In this document: one piece after another, positions 11,821 to 21,978 of the stretch | Layout: each line of letters opens with the position of its first letter | Numbering within the stretch: position 1 is the first letter of the stretch | Source: Angiostrongylus vasorum | Taxonomy: Eukaryota; Nematoda; Chromadorea; Rhabditida; Metastrongylidae | Length of the DNA: 64,000 nucleotides | Direction of reading: 5' to 3' | NCBI GenBank assembly: GCA_018806985.1 | Contig: JADANN010000099.1 | Location: forward strand, 1,488,001-1,552,000 | Position numbers and translations under genes: made by a program | The notes under the pieces: model-generated | Database searches by the model: none | Told to the model about the DNA's origin: nothing | What the model saw: only the letters and a program-made list of their open reading frames with translations

Positions 11821-12559
11821 TTCAGGTGAAGCGATAAAAAAGTTTAGATATGGTAATATCACATTATTGAAACATTTACAAACGCTGGTGTTCCAGGGTT
11901 ATATAACAGTTTATCAACAATGATAGTCTAAAGAACTTGAAAAAGGCGGTGTGAAGTAGTCGTTGTAGCTCCCCCTTTCTAAATTGTCCTAAGTAATGCA
12001 ACGAATGAGTTTATCATATCCTTTACCAACACGACGCATTCTTCCCCAGATTTTGTGAAGAGCAGATGATTAGGATGATTTCAACTTCCCTCTTCGTATG
12101 CTATGCTCCGGTTCTTCGTCTATTACTGAGGTCCTTTGAATATATTTCTCTGATCTCGAAGCGATGATGTTGTTTCAGTCCCACGTGGAACTTTGGAGCA
12201 ACTACGACGCCTAAGCGGTGAAACATTTAATTAAACTCTTACAAATCCATTTTTTGACCTTCGCGAAGCACTAGCCCTAGCAATAACACTTCTGGGTGTT
12301 GAACTGCGATTTTCATTAAGAGGGTAACTCATGTTGACAAGGAGCCTGAGTCAGTCTCGAGTCAACAATAATCAAAATAACTTATCTGGGGGATAAAAGT
12401 GGCAAGTTTGGATCATTACAAGTTCTTTAGAATTATCTAGTAGCTTCTCCCAAACGTGGAACCTGAAACAACGACGTCGTTCATGGCAGTGTAATAATTT
12501 ATTGGTAGTTTTTCTTTTTTGAGGCTTTGAGTTTTTCCTGCTTAGGTTATGGTAATGGG
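11821..12559. other. no gene seen
   Basis: Lies between a minus-strand and a plus-strand PLE terminal fragment, so it could be the eroded interior of a PLE. I could not recognise any RT or endonuclease motif in it. Confidence 0.35.
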
Positions 12560-12720
12560 CCAGAGTAAATTGCACATCAATTTGACCACTCCAAGTTCTG
12601 AAGAAGGCGAAACCGTCGAAACGTTACCTAATATAAAATAAATATTACGCTAATAATTTGATGTCTGCTCATCAAGAAAATGTTAACTTTTCCATCAATG
12701 CCGACGTTGCCAGAATATTG
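12560..12720 (+). repeat. PLE terminal-repeat fragment
   Basis: It shares the hammerhead-like block and the following 'tctgctcatcaagaaaa' to 'atcaatgcc' segment with the copies at 17359, 19824, 34685 and 42731. Confidence 0.55.
12598..12625 (+). ncRNA. hammerhead-like motif, PLE minimal type
   Basis: Reads CTGAAGA, AGGCGAAACCGTC, GAAA, CGTT. CUGAAGA fits CUGANGA. GGCG and CGUC can pair across the loop as a four-base-pair stem II (one G-U pair). GAAA is intact. The ending GUU fits the GUH cleavage rule. Stem I is not convincing (AAGTT against ACCTA). Confidence 0.5.
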
Positions 12721-12962
12721 GCCCTGAGAAGAAAATGGTGGTTTCACCAAAGTGAATATAGTGGATACGTTGGACATTAGCGGTCGACTCTCGATGAGAT
12801 GTTATCCAAGTCTTGTAACTTCGGAAGCGCGCTGTTTAGAAGATATGAAGTCGGCTATTTTCCACAACCACACGAAATTAGACGTCATCCCATAGTTCCC
12901 ATATATCCCATACCTCCCCGCTATAGTTCTTCCATGTGTATAACATTTTTGTGGCAATAATC

Positions 12963-13165
12963 TAGTTTTTAATGATGCTGAGATATTTGCAAAACTCCAG
13001 ACCGAAGGTGTCTACGGTGGGGAACGAACGCGCTATTGTCCTTTCCGGGGAGTAGCGCGCTCACCACCATACCATGCGGGTCCAAATATCTCAGCATCAT
13101 TAAAGATATATTTCGCAATATGTACCTTGCCGTTAAAAAGAATAGACAGTAAATATTAAGTTAAA
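12963..13165. repeat. family C foldback copy
   Basis: A plus-oriented arm ('gatgctgagatatttgcaaa' to 'ccatgcgggtcc') is followed at once by the inverted end ('caaatatctcagcatcatt' to 'agacagtaaat'). The two ends are mutual reverse complements. Confidence 0.65.
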
Positions 13166-13184
13166 ATCTAGTTTTTTTTACTTT

Positions 13185-13330
13185 ACATGACCCGTCATCC
13201 CATCTATTGCGCCGAGATCACCACTTCTTGCATTCGATTCGTTTCGCTCGCATCCATCACCCACAAAGGCACCCAAACATTTCGCTCCATTTCGCTTCGA
13301 TTTGCTTCAGCTGCTGCTTGAGGATTTTTT
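13185..13330 (-). repeat. SINE-like family B tail fragment
   Basis: A reverse tail segment ('cattcgattcgtttcgctcg' to 'cagctgctgcttgagga'). It directly precedes another B copy in the same orientation. Confidence 0.55.
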
Positions 13331-13334
13331 TTAT

Positions 13335-13705
13335 CTTTTTTTATTTGACCCTTCTTCACGTCTATTATGCGGATCCTAGCACTTTTCACATTCGATTCGT
13401 TTCCTCGCATCCATCACCCACGAAGATCTTCCAACTTTTATGTGTTAGTTCAGCTACTGCTTGAGGATTTTCATTTCATCTTGAATGTCGTAGAATGCTG
13501 GTCGAGTCGATTCTCCCTGGAGTCCTGAGATAGCCGGGCTGGAGTGTTCCCAGTTGGATTGCAGGGAGTGATTTTTTCCCATACAAGTCCGGTACCAATT
13601 TCCTGACTCCAGAGGGATAAGAGGCCTGATGAGACTGGAGCGGAATAAAAACTACCACCATGCCCGTGATGAGGGGCGTCACTACCATTGTGCTATCCGC
13701 CCCTG
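13335..13705 (-). repeat. SINE-like family B, near full length
   Basis: A reverse copy with tail, central domain ('agtccggtaccaatttcc') and head ending 'cattgtgctatccgcccc'. Confidence 0.75.
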
Positions 13706-13885
13706 CTTAAGGATTTATCTTCTTTATCAATGTCGTAGAATGCCGATCGGGACAATTCTTCTAATAATTTTGGAAATAGCCATTCCCAAGTAGACTGGTG
13801 GAGAGCGTTGGAGTGGGGGGTCGAACTAGTGTCTTTGGTTCCTGATCGGTAGCATCGCTGTCCACTGCGCCATCTCCACACCGGC
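13706..13885 (-). repeat. SINE-like copy with variant head
   Basis: A reverse fragment starting with 'tgcttaaggatttatctt' and ending in a tRNA-like head that differs from the neighbour. The B-box-like 'gggtcgaacta' and A-box-like 'cactgcgccatctcc' (as reverse complements) are visible. Confidence 0.5.
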
Positions 13886-13937
13886 AATAATGTAAGGCGT
13901 GAAGAAATCTGATATCCCTAATTAAATGAAAAATCAA

Positions 13938-14202
13938 GGCGTATGTGGTGAAGTGGTTAGATGTGCTTTGCAATACACACGTGGTCCGTGGTTCGATCCG
14001 AGCTCACTGGTCCTTCCATCGCTTCCGCATCAGAAAATTAGCACCACACTTGTTTGGTGGCAGCACTGAATTGGTTCAACTGTAGGTCACCGTAGATCAT
14101 TACATGGGCCATGGTCATCCAGCCACCTCTAACGATGCTTGATGGATTGGAATGCATAGCGCTCCCCTCGAGGACTGATCAACGCCGAACGGTTTACTTT
14201 GA
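13938..14202 (+). repeat. SINE-like family A, diverged
   Basis: The head 'atgtggtgaagtggttagat' and B-box-like 'gtggttcgatccg' are clear. The central domain is diverged, and the tail reads 'ggactgatcaacgccgaac'. Confidence 0.65.
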
Positions 14203-14460
14203 TGAACACCAAGTTTAAGGCATCAGTGGTCGAGAATTGCGGAATTCGGTTCAGCGCATTTTTGCAACGATCACAAGCAGTGCAGTCGTGCCTTTCTTCA
14301 TGGACTTGATAGTTCAGAACACTACCTCAATCAACCATACATAACACAACTCCTTTCATTCCTAGCACCTTTCGACGTAGCCGTGTCGGTTCACTGGTGC
14401 CTAATTTGAGTCCTCTCTTTACTAACAACCAAGAACGCGAGCTCCACTGAAGGTATGCCG

Positions 14461-14704
14461 GATACTTACTTGGACACTTGGATGGCCCATCCTTACTGGT
14501 TGTGTGGGCCCCAGCATAACTTCCATTTCTTCGAAGTTCTGCTGGTTTAGCCACTATGGTTCGTTGGATCGCCAGCTAAGCCTATCCCAAGTCTTCCCCA
14601 GGTCGTCACCACTCCAGGCAGTCGCTGCAGTTGTGAATGTATATCGTAGCCCGACACCCGGGAACACCTCCCAGCCACGATGAGGGGGATAAAACGTTGG
14701 GAGG
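14461..14704 (-). repeat. family D repeat, internally deleted
   Basis: A reverse copy that starts with the heptamer tail ('acttggacacttggatggcc') and ends with the D 5' end ('ccagccacgatgaggg'). The middle is missing compared with 19342-19733. Confidence 0.65.
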
Positions 14705-15628
14705 GTTCCCCTATACCACGACGATGAAATTCCGATTTTTCTGGAACCCATAACATGGATCTTTTCCATTTCATCGTGCTAAGGTTCATATTTCGAAACG
14801 AAACGAAGCAAGCGAGCAGGATTTTGTCCAGGACGATTGTTGTGGTGCTCTCCAATGTGTACTTTTTTGTTGAAAACTGCCGCTTTTGGATTAGAAAACT
14901 TAAAAACCACAATCTCGTTTCTTTGAAAGCTTTAATCTTGAACTTTAAGCGACAACAGGAACTAGGAACTACATATACGATTAATGCGATAGAACAAAGG
15001 CCTTTATATGGTTCCACAGAGTCCTAGGAAACTCCAGAGTACTACTAATTCCCGGCATACGCATTACTTGCTGGATTCTCGTCAGTACTAAGGAATGGCG
15101 CTACACAGAAATGGACGCAAATTGTCGTACGTACCGCGCTTGGTGGCGGGAAATTCAAAAGTTCAAGATGCTTTACTTGTGTAACATTGCCTAATTCTGG
15201 TCTCTAAGATCCTTTAGAAGCCGTTTGGTTCCGTTTTTATTCTTTCGTCGTTGCCAATTTTCGGATTACCCAAGTGTTTCTTCTAATGACTGAATGGTGT
15301 GGCGAACGCGCAATGTATTTGCAATCTGTGAAAGGAATCACCAGTGGTCGAGGTGCACCCATAGTTAAATCAATCCTACTAATTCAGTTGTTTGTTGGTA
15401 CCTGAGGTCCAGTAGCTCAGTGAGCGAAGCTATGAGTTCTATTTTGACTTGATCAACACCTGAAGCTTCAAATTGTAGTCGTTTGCTTGCAGTTTTGTTG
15501 CAAATGATCGACAATTTTAGTGATGTCATATCAATAATATATCTAAAGGTATAAATCCAGATGTCGTTGATAAAGTTTGTGCAAGCGCTGTTCTGCTCTT
15601 CATTGTCATAAGTTTCACATTCCATCTC
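14705..15628. other. no gene seen
   Basis: A 156-codon minus frame here (14547-15017) runs into the family D repeat and shows no family motif or splice signals. I do not accept it as a gene. Confidence 0.45.
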
Positions 15629-15897
15629 TTTTGCGTAGCGCAGTGGTCGTAGGCACCCACACATAGGCTCGATCCCCGCACCCCTGGGCCACCAAGCCTT
15701 CCCTCTGGAATTGGCAAATTGGTACCAGATTTGTCTGCGAGGATAGTATGACTGGCTCGATGCATCGGTAGCTCGGTACATTGATACGACACCGCGAGTC
15801 ATTGTAAAGGTAGATATGCATTCAATCACCTCCAAACGATGCCTAATGAAGTCGAATGCATGGCGCATCCCTCGGGGGATTGATTAACGCCGAGAGC
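15629..15897 (+). repeat. SINE-like family A, full length
   Basis: Head 'gcgtagcgcagtggtcgtag', B-box-like 'aggctcgatcccc', central domain 'ggcaaattggtaccagattt' and tail 'ggattgattaacgccgagag'. It lies about 300 bp upstream of cdk-2. Confidence 0.78.
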
Positions 15898-16191
15898 TTT
15901 ATCCTTTTTATTTCATCTGTTTGTTTAAAAAACGTCGAAAATAGTGCACCTAGACCTAGGTGACTTACCAATTTTGAGGGTTCTGTAGAATGTTTGAGTG
16001 TTAAAATCTTCTTAAGGTAGCAAAATCTCAAGTGGTGGGATCTGGCTAGCTACCAAGCGAGGTACTTTCAGTGTTAGGTAAGTTTTCTTCAACATCCAAT
16101 CGCATCCCTATTGTGAAAAAAGTTGGAAACCTTGTGGCCTTGTTCTACTGTTCTTTATTATTTTCAATTAAGCTGAGAAATAGATGAACCG

Positions 16192-18381
16192 ATGTCTTGT
16201 GATCTGGGAAAGTTCGACAATCTGAAGAAGATAGGAGAAGGTACATATGGTGTTGTTTTCAAAGGAGTTCACAGGAAGTCGGGAAAACTGGTCGCGCTGA
16301 AGAAAATCAGCCTTGAACGAGACAACGAAGGTGTTCCTAGTACTTGTATCAGAGAAATCTGCCTACTTAAAGATCTCAATCACCGAAATATTGTGCGGCT
16401 TTATGACGTCATCCACTCTGGTAAGTGCGATTTAGAACCCTACGGTGGTTCTTCCGCTGAACATCGTTATCAACACTTTATTTCCAGGGATGCAGTTGTA
16501 CCTGGTGTTCGAGTTTATCGATCGAGACTTGAAGAGTCTTCTGGATAGTTTACCAGGAAAACGTTTGCCATTGAAGCACGTAAAGGTGAGAGTACATTCG
16601 CGTGTTCATATGTCCGCATCACATATATGCCCACCTATATGGCTTTTAGCGGCACGTGTGACGTAGTGGTCAGCGGCGCCCCTGCAGTACACTCACATCT
16701 ACGCGCCAGTGGCTCACCAAGCCCTCCATCCCTCCGGGGTCGGCAAATTGGTACCAGACTTACCTGGGAGGGTAGCAGCACTGGCTCGATACATCGGTAG
16801 GCCACCGCGAGTCATTGTAAAAGCCAGATATGCATCCGGTCACCTCCAAGGATGATTAATGAAGTTGAATGTATGGCTAATCCCTCAGGGATTGATCAAC
16901 GCCGGGAGCTTTAACCCTTATCCTTTTTATACGGATTTTTCTGGTTATAAGTCCTGTGAATATAAGTTCTTCAGAGCTTTTTATGGCAACTATTGCAAGC
17001 TCTTGCATATTGTCATACACGGCGGGTTCTGCACAGAGATTTGAAACCTCAGAATCTTCTTGTGAATAACGGTGGCATCATAAAGCTGGCCGATTTCGGA
17101 CTTGCTAGGTGGGTGAGGTATTTAGAGTTGTAAGCTCCTGTCTTACGTACAGAAGGTTCGTAATATTTTTTTCAGCACTTTATGCATCAACATATTTCTT
17201 TGGATTATTTAGCTTACACGAGGACTTTTCTTCTGCTAACGATTCGACATCTTCGTCTTCTTCAATAACAACCTCGTGTAGGCTGAACGATCCTAAGAAA
17301 GAGAGCTCGATTTTCTTGTTGAGAAAACATGAGGTGTCTTCCCCTACCCTTCGAAGTTGTGAAGAAAGCGATACTGCCGAAACGTCAGCTTTAACGGACT
17401 AAAGAGTAAAGTAACACCTCATGTTTGCTCAACAGGAATATTGAGAACTATTTATTCAATGCCCAGAAAGTCGGTCGTGGGAATCCAAAGGAATATATTG
17501 ATTATTCGTGGCAAGGTCAAGTGGAAGTCTGTTTAGTAAAACATACTTTGTAAGGCGATGTTCTTTTTTTCACTGATCTAGGGAATACGTCTGTTTACAG
17601 AAATTTCTCCATTCCTAGTCGCGTATACACTCATGAGGTCGTTACACTTTGGTACCGAGCTCCTGAGATTCTACTGGGAAGTCGTTACTATTCAACAGCG
17701 ATTGACATATGGAGTCTGGGATGTATTTTCTCTGAGATGATGTCTGGAAGTGCTCTGTTTGCTGGCGACTCAGAAATTGATCAGTTGTTTCGGATTTTCA
17801 GAATACTTGGCACACCAACACCTGAGATGTGGCCGGGAGTCGAGAAGTTACAGGACTACAAGAGAACATTTCCGAGGTGGTCTTTCAATGTCCAAGCTCT
17901 TACTGCTGCCACAGACCCGATGACTGAAGATGGCGTGGACCTTCTTAAGGTGAAGTGTTGCTTTTTATTTGATAAAAGGCTTAGATAAGGCTAAGATGTC
18001 AATGCTTCTACGTACTATGGTACAATCTCTTAAACTGTTTATTTATTTTGGAGCAATTCTTTTAAACGGCGCATCCACCACAACGGTAGATCGTCACGTC
18101 GAATTTAAGCTCTTGTTGCGTGCGCAACAATTATAGCCTGTAGTAGTTACAGTAAATAAGTTAAGCCAAAACAAGTGGTTTCTTCAAAAAATGGGTTCCA
18201 TCTATAGGAAATGATTCGATACCCTCCCGAATCTCGCATTACGGCAAAGACAGCGCTGGGCCATCGGTATCTACGAGATGTAGTTCTTCAACCGCCTGAA
18301 GTTACACCTCTTCTTCCTACGCCAGGTTCATCCGACTCTCGAAAGGAATGTGCCACCGGGTCCCACGATATAGAGCTCTGA
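16192..18381 (+). CDS. cdk-2: cyclin-dependent kinase 2 orthologue, five exons
   Basis: A serine/threonine kinase that pairs with a cyclin and drives entry into S phase; it acts in the nucleus. Exons: 16192-16420, 16488-16585, 16975-17108, 17601-17949, 18208-18381. Phases agree at every junction and give 327 residues. Seen: glycine loop GEGTYGVV with inhibitory-type T18/Y19, ATP lysine K37, cyclin-contact helix PSTCIRE (E55), HRDLKPQN with D131, DFG at 149-151, activation-loop T164 in [14 protein letters not shown], and a C-terminal YPPESR. The FEFIDRDLK and DFGLARNFS features favour CDK-2 over CDK-1. All introns are GT-AG; introns 2 and 3 (389 and 492 bp) hold transposon remnants. An upstream ATG at 16184 is out of frame. 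I chose 16192 because it opens the kinase frame just before the fold. The C-terminal tail is shorter than in the C. elegans protein. Confidence 0.93.
16653..16915 (+). repeat. SINE-like family A inside cdk-2 intron 2
   Basis: A near full-length sense copy: head 'gtgacgtagtggtcagcg', central domain 'ggcaaattggtaccagactt', tail 'gggattgatcaacgccggga'. It makes up most of intron 2, and the 3' splice site lies only about 60 bp after it. Confidence 0.78.
17238..17265 (-). ncRNA. hammerhead-like motif, degenerate
   Basis: The minus strand reads TTGAAGA, AGACGAAGATGTC, GAAT, CGTT. The first core base and the last A of GAAA are changed, so it is not expected to cleave. Confidence 0.35.
17359..17386 (+). 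ncRNA. hammerhead-like motif, PLE minimal type
   Basis: Reads GTGAAGA, AAGCGATACTGCC, GAAA, CGTC. GAAACGUC is intact, with GUC as the cleavage triplet. Flanking GAAGTT (17353-17358) and AGCTTT (17387-17392) can form a six-base-pair stem I with two G-U pairs. The first base of CUGANGA is G, which should block catalysis. Confidence 0.45.
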
Positions 18382-18596
18382 CATGATTAATGTAGTCATA
18401 CTGAACATAACGGTAGTAAACACCTATTACATATCCTAGTCATTCCTATGTATGAATGTTGCTTTATGCATGTTGTCATTGAGGATGGTTTCCCAAAAAA
18501 ATCATCGTTGTTGTGCGGTTTATATTTCTCTCTGCTGTTGATTTTAACAGAATAATTAGTTCTACCACGATTTAAGGGCTTTTCGTGAGCAATAAG

Positions 18597-18602
18597 AATA
18601 AA
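18597..18602 (+). promoter_or_regulatory. polyadenylation signal of cdk-2
   Basis: An AATAAA hexamer 216 bases after the cdk-2 stop codon. It is the first canonical signal I see downstream. Confidence 0.5.
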
Positions 18603-18735
18603 ATATGAATATATTTTATGCAGAGCTGAAAGTTAAGGCACGGATATAGCATGTACGGAAACCCCGAGCAAAGGAAGTACGACTGGAGATTGGCGAATAT
18701 TTGATTGAGTGATGACATAAACACTTCCAATAATG

Positions 18736-19060
18736 TTAACTTTTTATTTACTGCCTATTACAATTTTTCACTACAGAGTTTGATGTGCGATATAACTATA
18801 ATGGTGTTGAGATGTTTGCAAAACTCGGGAGCGCAGGGAGTCCGCGGTGGGGGAACGAACGCGCTATTACCCTTCTCGAGGGGCTAAAGCGTTCACCACC
18901 ACACCATCCGAGTTTTTCGTTTCGCCTTTCTCAGGCAGTTTTCTCTCTAATTTTCTCTTTACCAGTGCCATGAGCATTCACCCATCAGTGGGATTGATCT
19001 GGGTAGCACAAGTTGGCATTGAACCGAGTTAACCGGAGGCTGTAGTCGAAATCACAATAT
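18736..19060 (+). repeat. family C, near full length
   Basis: It starts 'gttaactttttatttactgc', passes the tRNA-like block ('gaacgaacgcgctattaccc' as reverse complement) and 'gttcaccaccacaccat', and ends 'gtagtcgaaatcacaat'. Confidence 0.72.
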
Positions 19061-19341
19061 GCTTGTATCACACTCTTCCAATAGTGGGTATTTGATTGCT
19101 CAGTTCAAATTTACGATTTTTATTGCAATTCCCAAGCTTTCTAGTGTACTCGTTCTTTTGCGTTTATTTCTCACCCTAACCTAATTGGGAGAAGTAGTTC
19201 CATCATAATCGCAAATGCTGGTCATGTGGTAGCATTCCTCTGTGTTGGTAATTGCAAATGTCAACAAGATCCCTGTCAACGTTAGCTGATTAGCAGAGGT
19301 GTGTGGAGATTATAAAATAACCCAACTAATGGCCAGGCTGC

Positions 19342-19733
19342 TCCCAATGGTTTACTGCCTCATCGTGGCTGGGAGGTGTTCTTGGGTGTCGGACTGCGAT
19401 GTACAGCGGGGATTCATCCCCTGACACGGTTTCCCAAGCTGAGGAGTCCGGCGTTTCCATCAGGAAGCCTAGCTAAGAGTAAACCGATACAAGGATCCAC
19501 CACCCTCCTAGTATCAAACTAGTCGCTTGGTGGCAAATCTTCCTCTAATCCACAAGGGCGGCGACTGCCTGTGGTGGTGAGGACCTGGAGCAGACTTTGG
19601 CCAGGGTGACCTCGGGATTTCAGGGAACCGCAATGAGCTTAGACAGCAAATCTCCGAAAAATGGAGATTATGCTGGGGACCGGACAACCAATGAGGACGG
19701 GCTATTCAAGTATCAAGTATCAAGTATCAAGTA
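19342..19733 (+). repeat. family D repeat, full length
   Basis: It begins 'cccaatggtttactgcctca', is GC-rich through the middle and ends with four copies of caagtat-type heptamers. It serves as the reference copy for family D in this window. Confidence 0.75.
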
Positions 19734-19799
19734 GTGGCTAGGTTCAATAAAAACGAATAACAATGGATAAACGGTAGCGAAAAATGAGTAGTTTGTACG

Positions 19800-19930
19800 T
19801 GACCTCTTGACAATGGCTGAGGTCTAAAGGAAGCGAAACTGCCGAAACGTTAGCCACTGTCAAATGGAATTTCTATTTACAACGTTTCTGTCTGCTCAGA
19901 AAGAAAACATTAATCTATCGATCAATGCCG
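19800..19930 (+). repeat. PLE terminal-repeat fragment
   Basis: It contains the core-like block at 19824-19851, followed by 'tgtctgctcagaaagaaaac' and 'atcgatcaatgcc', the same order as at 12598-12720. Confidence 0.5.
19824..19851 (+). ncRNA. hammerhead-like motif, strongly degenerate
   Basis: Reads CTAAAGG, AAGCGAAACTGCC, GAAA, CGTT. GAAACGUU and the stem II block are kept, while the CUGANGA box has two changes. Confidence 0.35.
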
Positions 19931-20275
19931 AGGGTTAGTAGGAAATCGATCCTGGAACTTATTTTACTTCCAAGTTGGAGTTCTTACCTACGACCAATAA
20001 TTTCTATGATGAACTTGTACTTGCTAGTTGCGTTCAATTCTTTATTTGAGCCTTGTACTTCGCACGAAACATCTACATTTCTTGTCAACAGCACTAAAAT
20101 ATTCTGGACAATAATGATTTTGCTGGATCTGGTGTTAAGCTGCTCAGCGTGCTCTGCAGTGTAGAGGCAAACAGTATGCAGAATGAGTGTCTTTCGACCT
20201 GCGGGCGAGATGTCTACTGGTGTCTGAGTACGAGCCTCGAATTTGGCTAGTTAGGCCTTTATAGAAAAAGGATCA
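19931..20275. other. no gene seen
   Basis: No supported exon or repeat. Confidence 0.4.
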
Positions 20276-20538
20276 TGTTCACGGTGTCGGTCAATCCCTG
20301 AGGATTGCGCCATGCACTCGACCTCATTAAGCATCGCTGGGGGTTGCTGGATGCATATCTGGCCTTTACAATGATTCGCGGTGGCGTATTGATGTATCGA
20401 GCCAGAGCTGCTATCCGCCCAAACAAATCTGGTACCATTTTGCCGACCTCGGAGTGATGGAAGACTTGGTTGGTCAGACGCGCTCAAATCGATCCCGAGT
20501 GTATTCAGGACGCCTTCGACCACTGCTCCACACTCGCC
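20276..20538 (-). repeat. SINE-like family A
   Basis: A reverse copy from 'ggtgtcggtcaatccctgag' to the head 'ccactgctccacactcgcc'. The head abuts the long TA microsatellite. Confidence 0.75.
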
Positions 20539-20660
<122 letters not shown>

Positions 20661-20974
20661 CCTACGGACAATAAGCGTATAACGTAATCATGCAGAGAGA
20701 CGATATTACAAACAAACAACAACAACATATGATATAGCTCAACTAAAAAGATAGAATTCCAAGTGGTGGACAAAACGTAAATAAATGCATTCCTAACGGA
20801 ATGGCAATCCTTGCCTAGTGCTGAAGAGTCAGTGAGGATCCCCATTCCATCTGTGGCGAGTTGAAAACGTTGAGCATGGCACGACATCGATATAGTAGAT
20901 GATCATGAGGTGATTGTTGCGGAAACAGATTGCAACAGGGTGCAGAGTGGCCTGTTTTTTCTTTTTCGCTTGAC
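20661..20974. other. no gene seen
   Basis: No supported exon or repeat. Confidence 0.4.
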
Positions 20975-21322
20975 CCAAACCACTCATTGTGCGGATCTAA
21001 GCCCTTCTGTTATTTGATGCATTTCCTCGTACCTTCATTCAAGAAGATATCCCTAACTTTTTGCGTGTGGACTCGACTGCTGGTTGGAAATTTGGTTCTC
21101 TTGTGCGAATTCTCTTAGGTAGGGCTCAAGTGGATTCTCGCTAAAACTTTTTGGAACCATGGAATAGATGTGCTAGGGTGGATTGGAGGGAGCGAGTGGA
21201 TCGCAACCATTCTGGTACCAATTTCCCGAGCGGAGGGACGGAAGGTTTGATGGGCTTCGAGAGAGGTAGAACCATCGCCTTGCTCAAAATGAACAATAAT
21301 ACCACTGAGCTATCAGCGCACT
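20975..21322 (-). repeat. SINE-like family B, diverged
   Basis: A reverse copy with tail ('tgtgcggatctaagcccttc'), central domain ('ctggtaccaatttcccgag') and head ('aataccactgagctatcagc'). Confidence 0.68.
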
Positions 21323-21978
21323 ACGTATGAATTACACTACTCGAAAAACGCATTAAACATATTATCACACGAAAAGATAAATAACATCCTACGTGAGGTG
21401 GAGAGCTGTTACAGAATATTCCTTGGAAGTTAAACAATAGGCCTTAATTGCAGCATACCTCCAACTGTGAGCTCATAATATTGCCGAGTAGTGCCTAACA
21501 CATTGTCTTCTATGCTCTAACCCTACTGGTACTGCCTACTTCAGCGAAAGGACAAATAAACAGCGTACAACCACTCCTGTGTTGTCGAGCTATCTATTCA
21601 TAGCAATAGTATTTGTGTAATAATACATTACATTTCATAAATCCATTCCAAAATCCTCTATATCGCTTGTTATTGCAATCTTCCTATAGTGCTTCGGTAC
21701 GCTAAAGTACACCAGTGCACCTTGGTGTGTAGGCAGTTCTGAACCCCATTGCATAACTATTGTGTCGATATAATAAATGGAAAGATTTAAACCTCTATTC
21801 AATTTGAGACCATGCGTAGCGAGGAATCAGGAAGAACCACATGGCAGGACGCACACAACAACGACGACGAAGCTACGCCGTAATCGCGTTTGAAGTGCAC
21901 TATGTTGAGAAACAAACAGAATGTTGTATTACCAGTTCTACAATGGAATGCAAAGAAAATGCTACAAGCAAGAAGTGT
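21323..21978. other. 3' flank of MCMBP
   Basis: No coding exon. I see no canonical poly(A) hexamer on the minus strand close to the MCMBP stop, so the 3' end of that transcript is undefined. Confidence 0.4.

Larger units (their letters stand above)
17200..17470. repeat. inverted pair of PLE terminal fragments in cdk-2 intron 3
   Basis: Two hammerhead-like cores lie head to head (17238-17265 minus, 17359-17386 plus). Two sets of inverted repeats surround them: tacacgagg at about 17215 with cctcgtgta at about 17272, and a stem of roughly 20 bases made by 17315-17337 and 17414-17436 (gaaaacatgaggtgt against acacctcatgtttgc). The end 'gctcaacaggaata' recurs at 34760. Confidence 0.6.

Noticed and set aside
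14547..15017. A 156-codon minus frame
   Set aside because: Half of it is the reverse of family D, and the rest has no motif or splice context.
15629..15700. Functional tRNA genes at SINE heads
   Set aside because: The A- and B-box-like blocks are present but no complete cloverleaf with a matching acceptor stem can be drawn, and many copies share the same tail.
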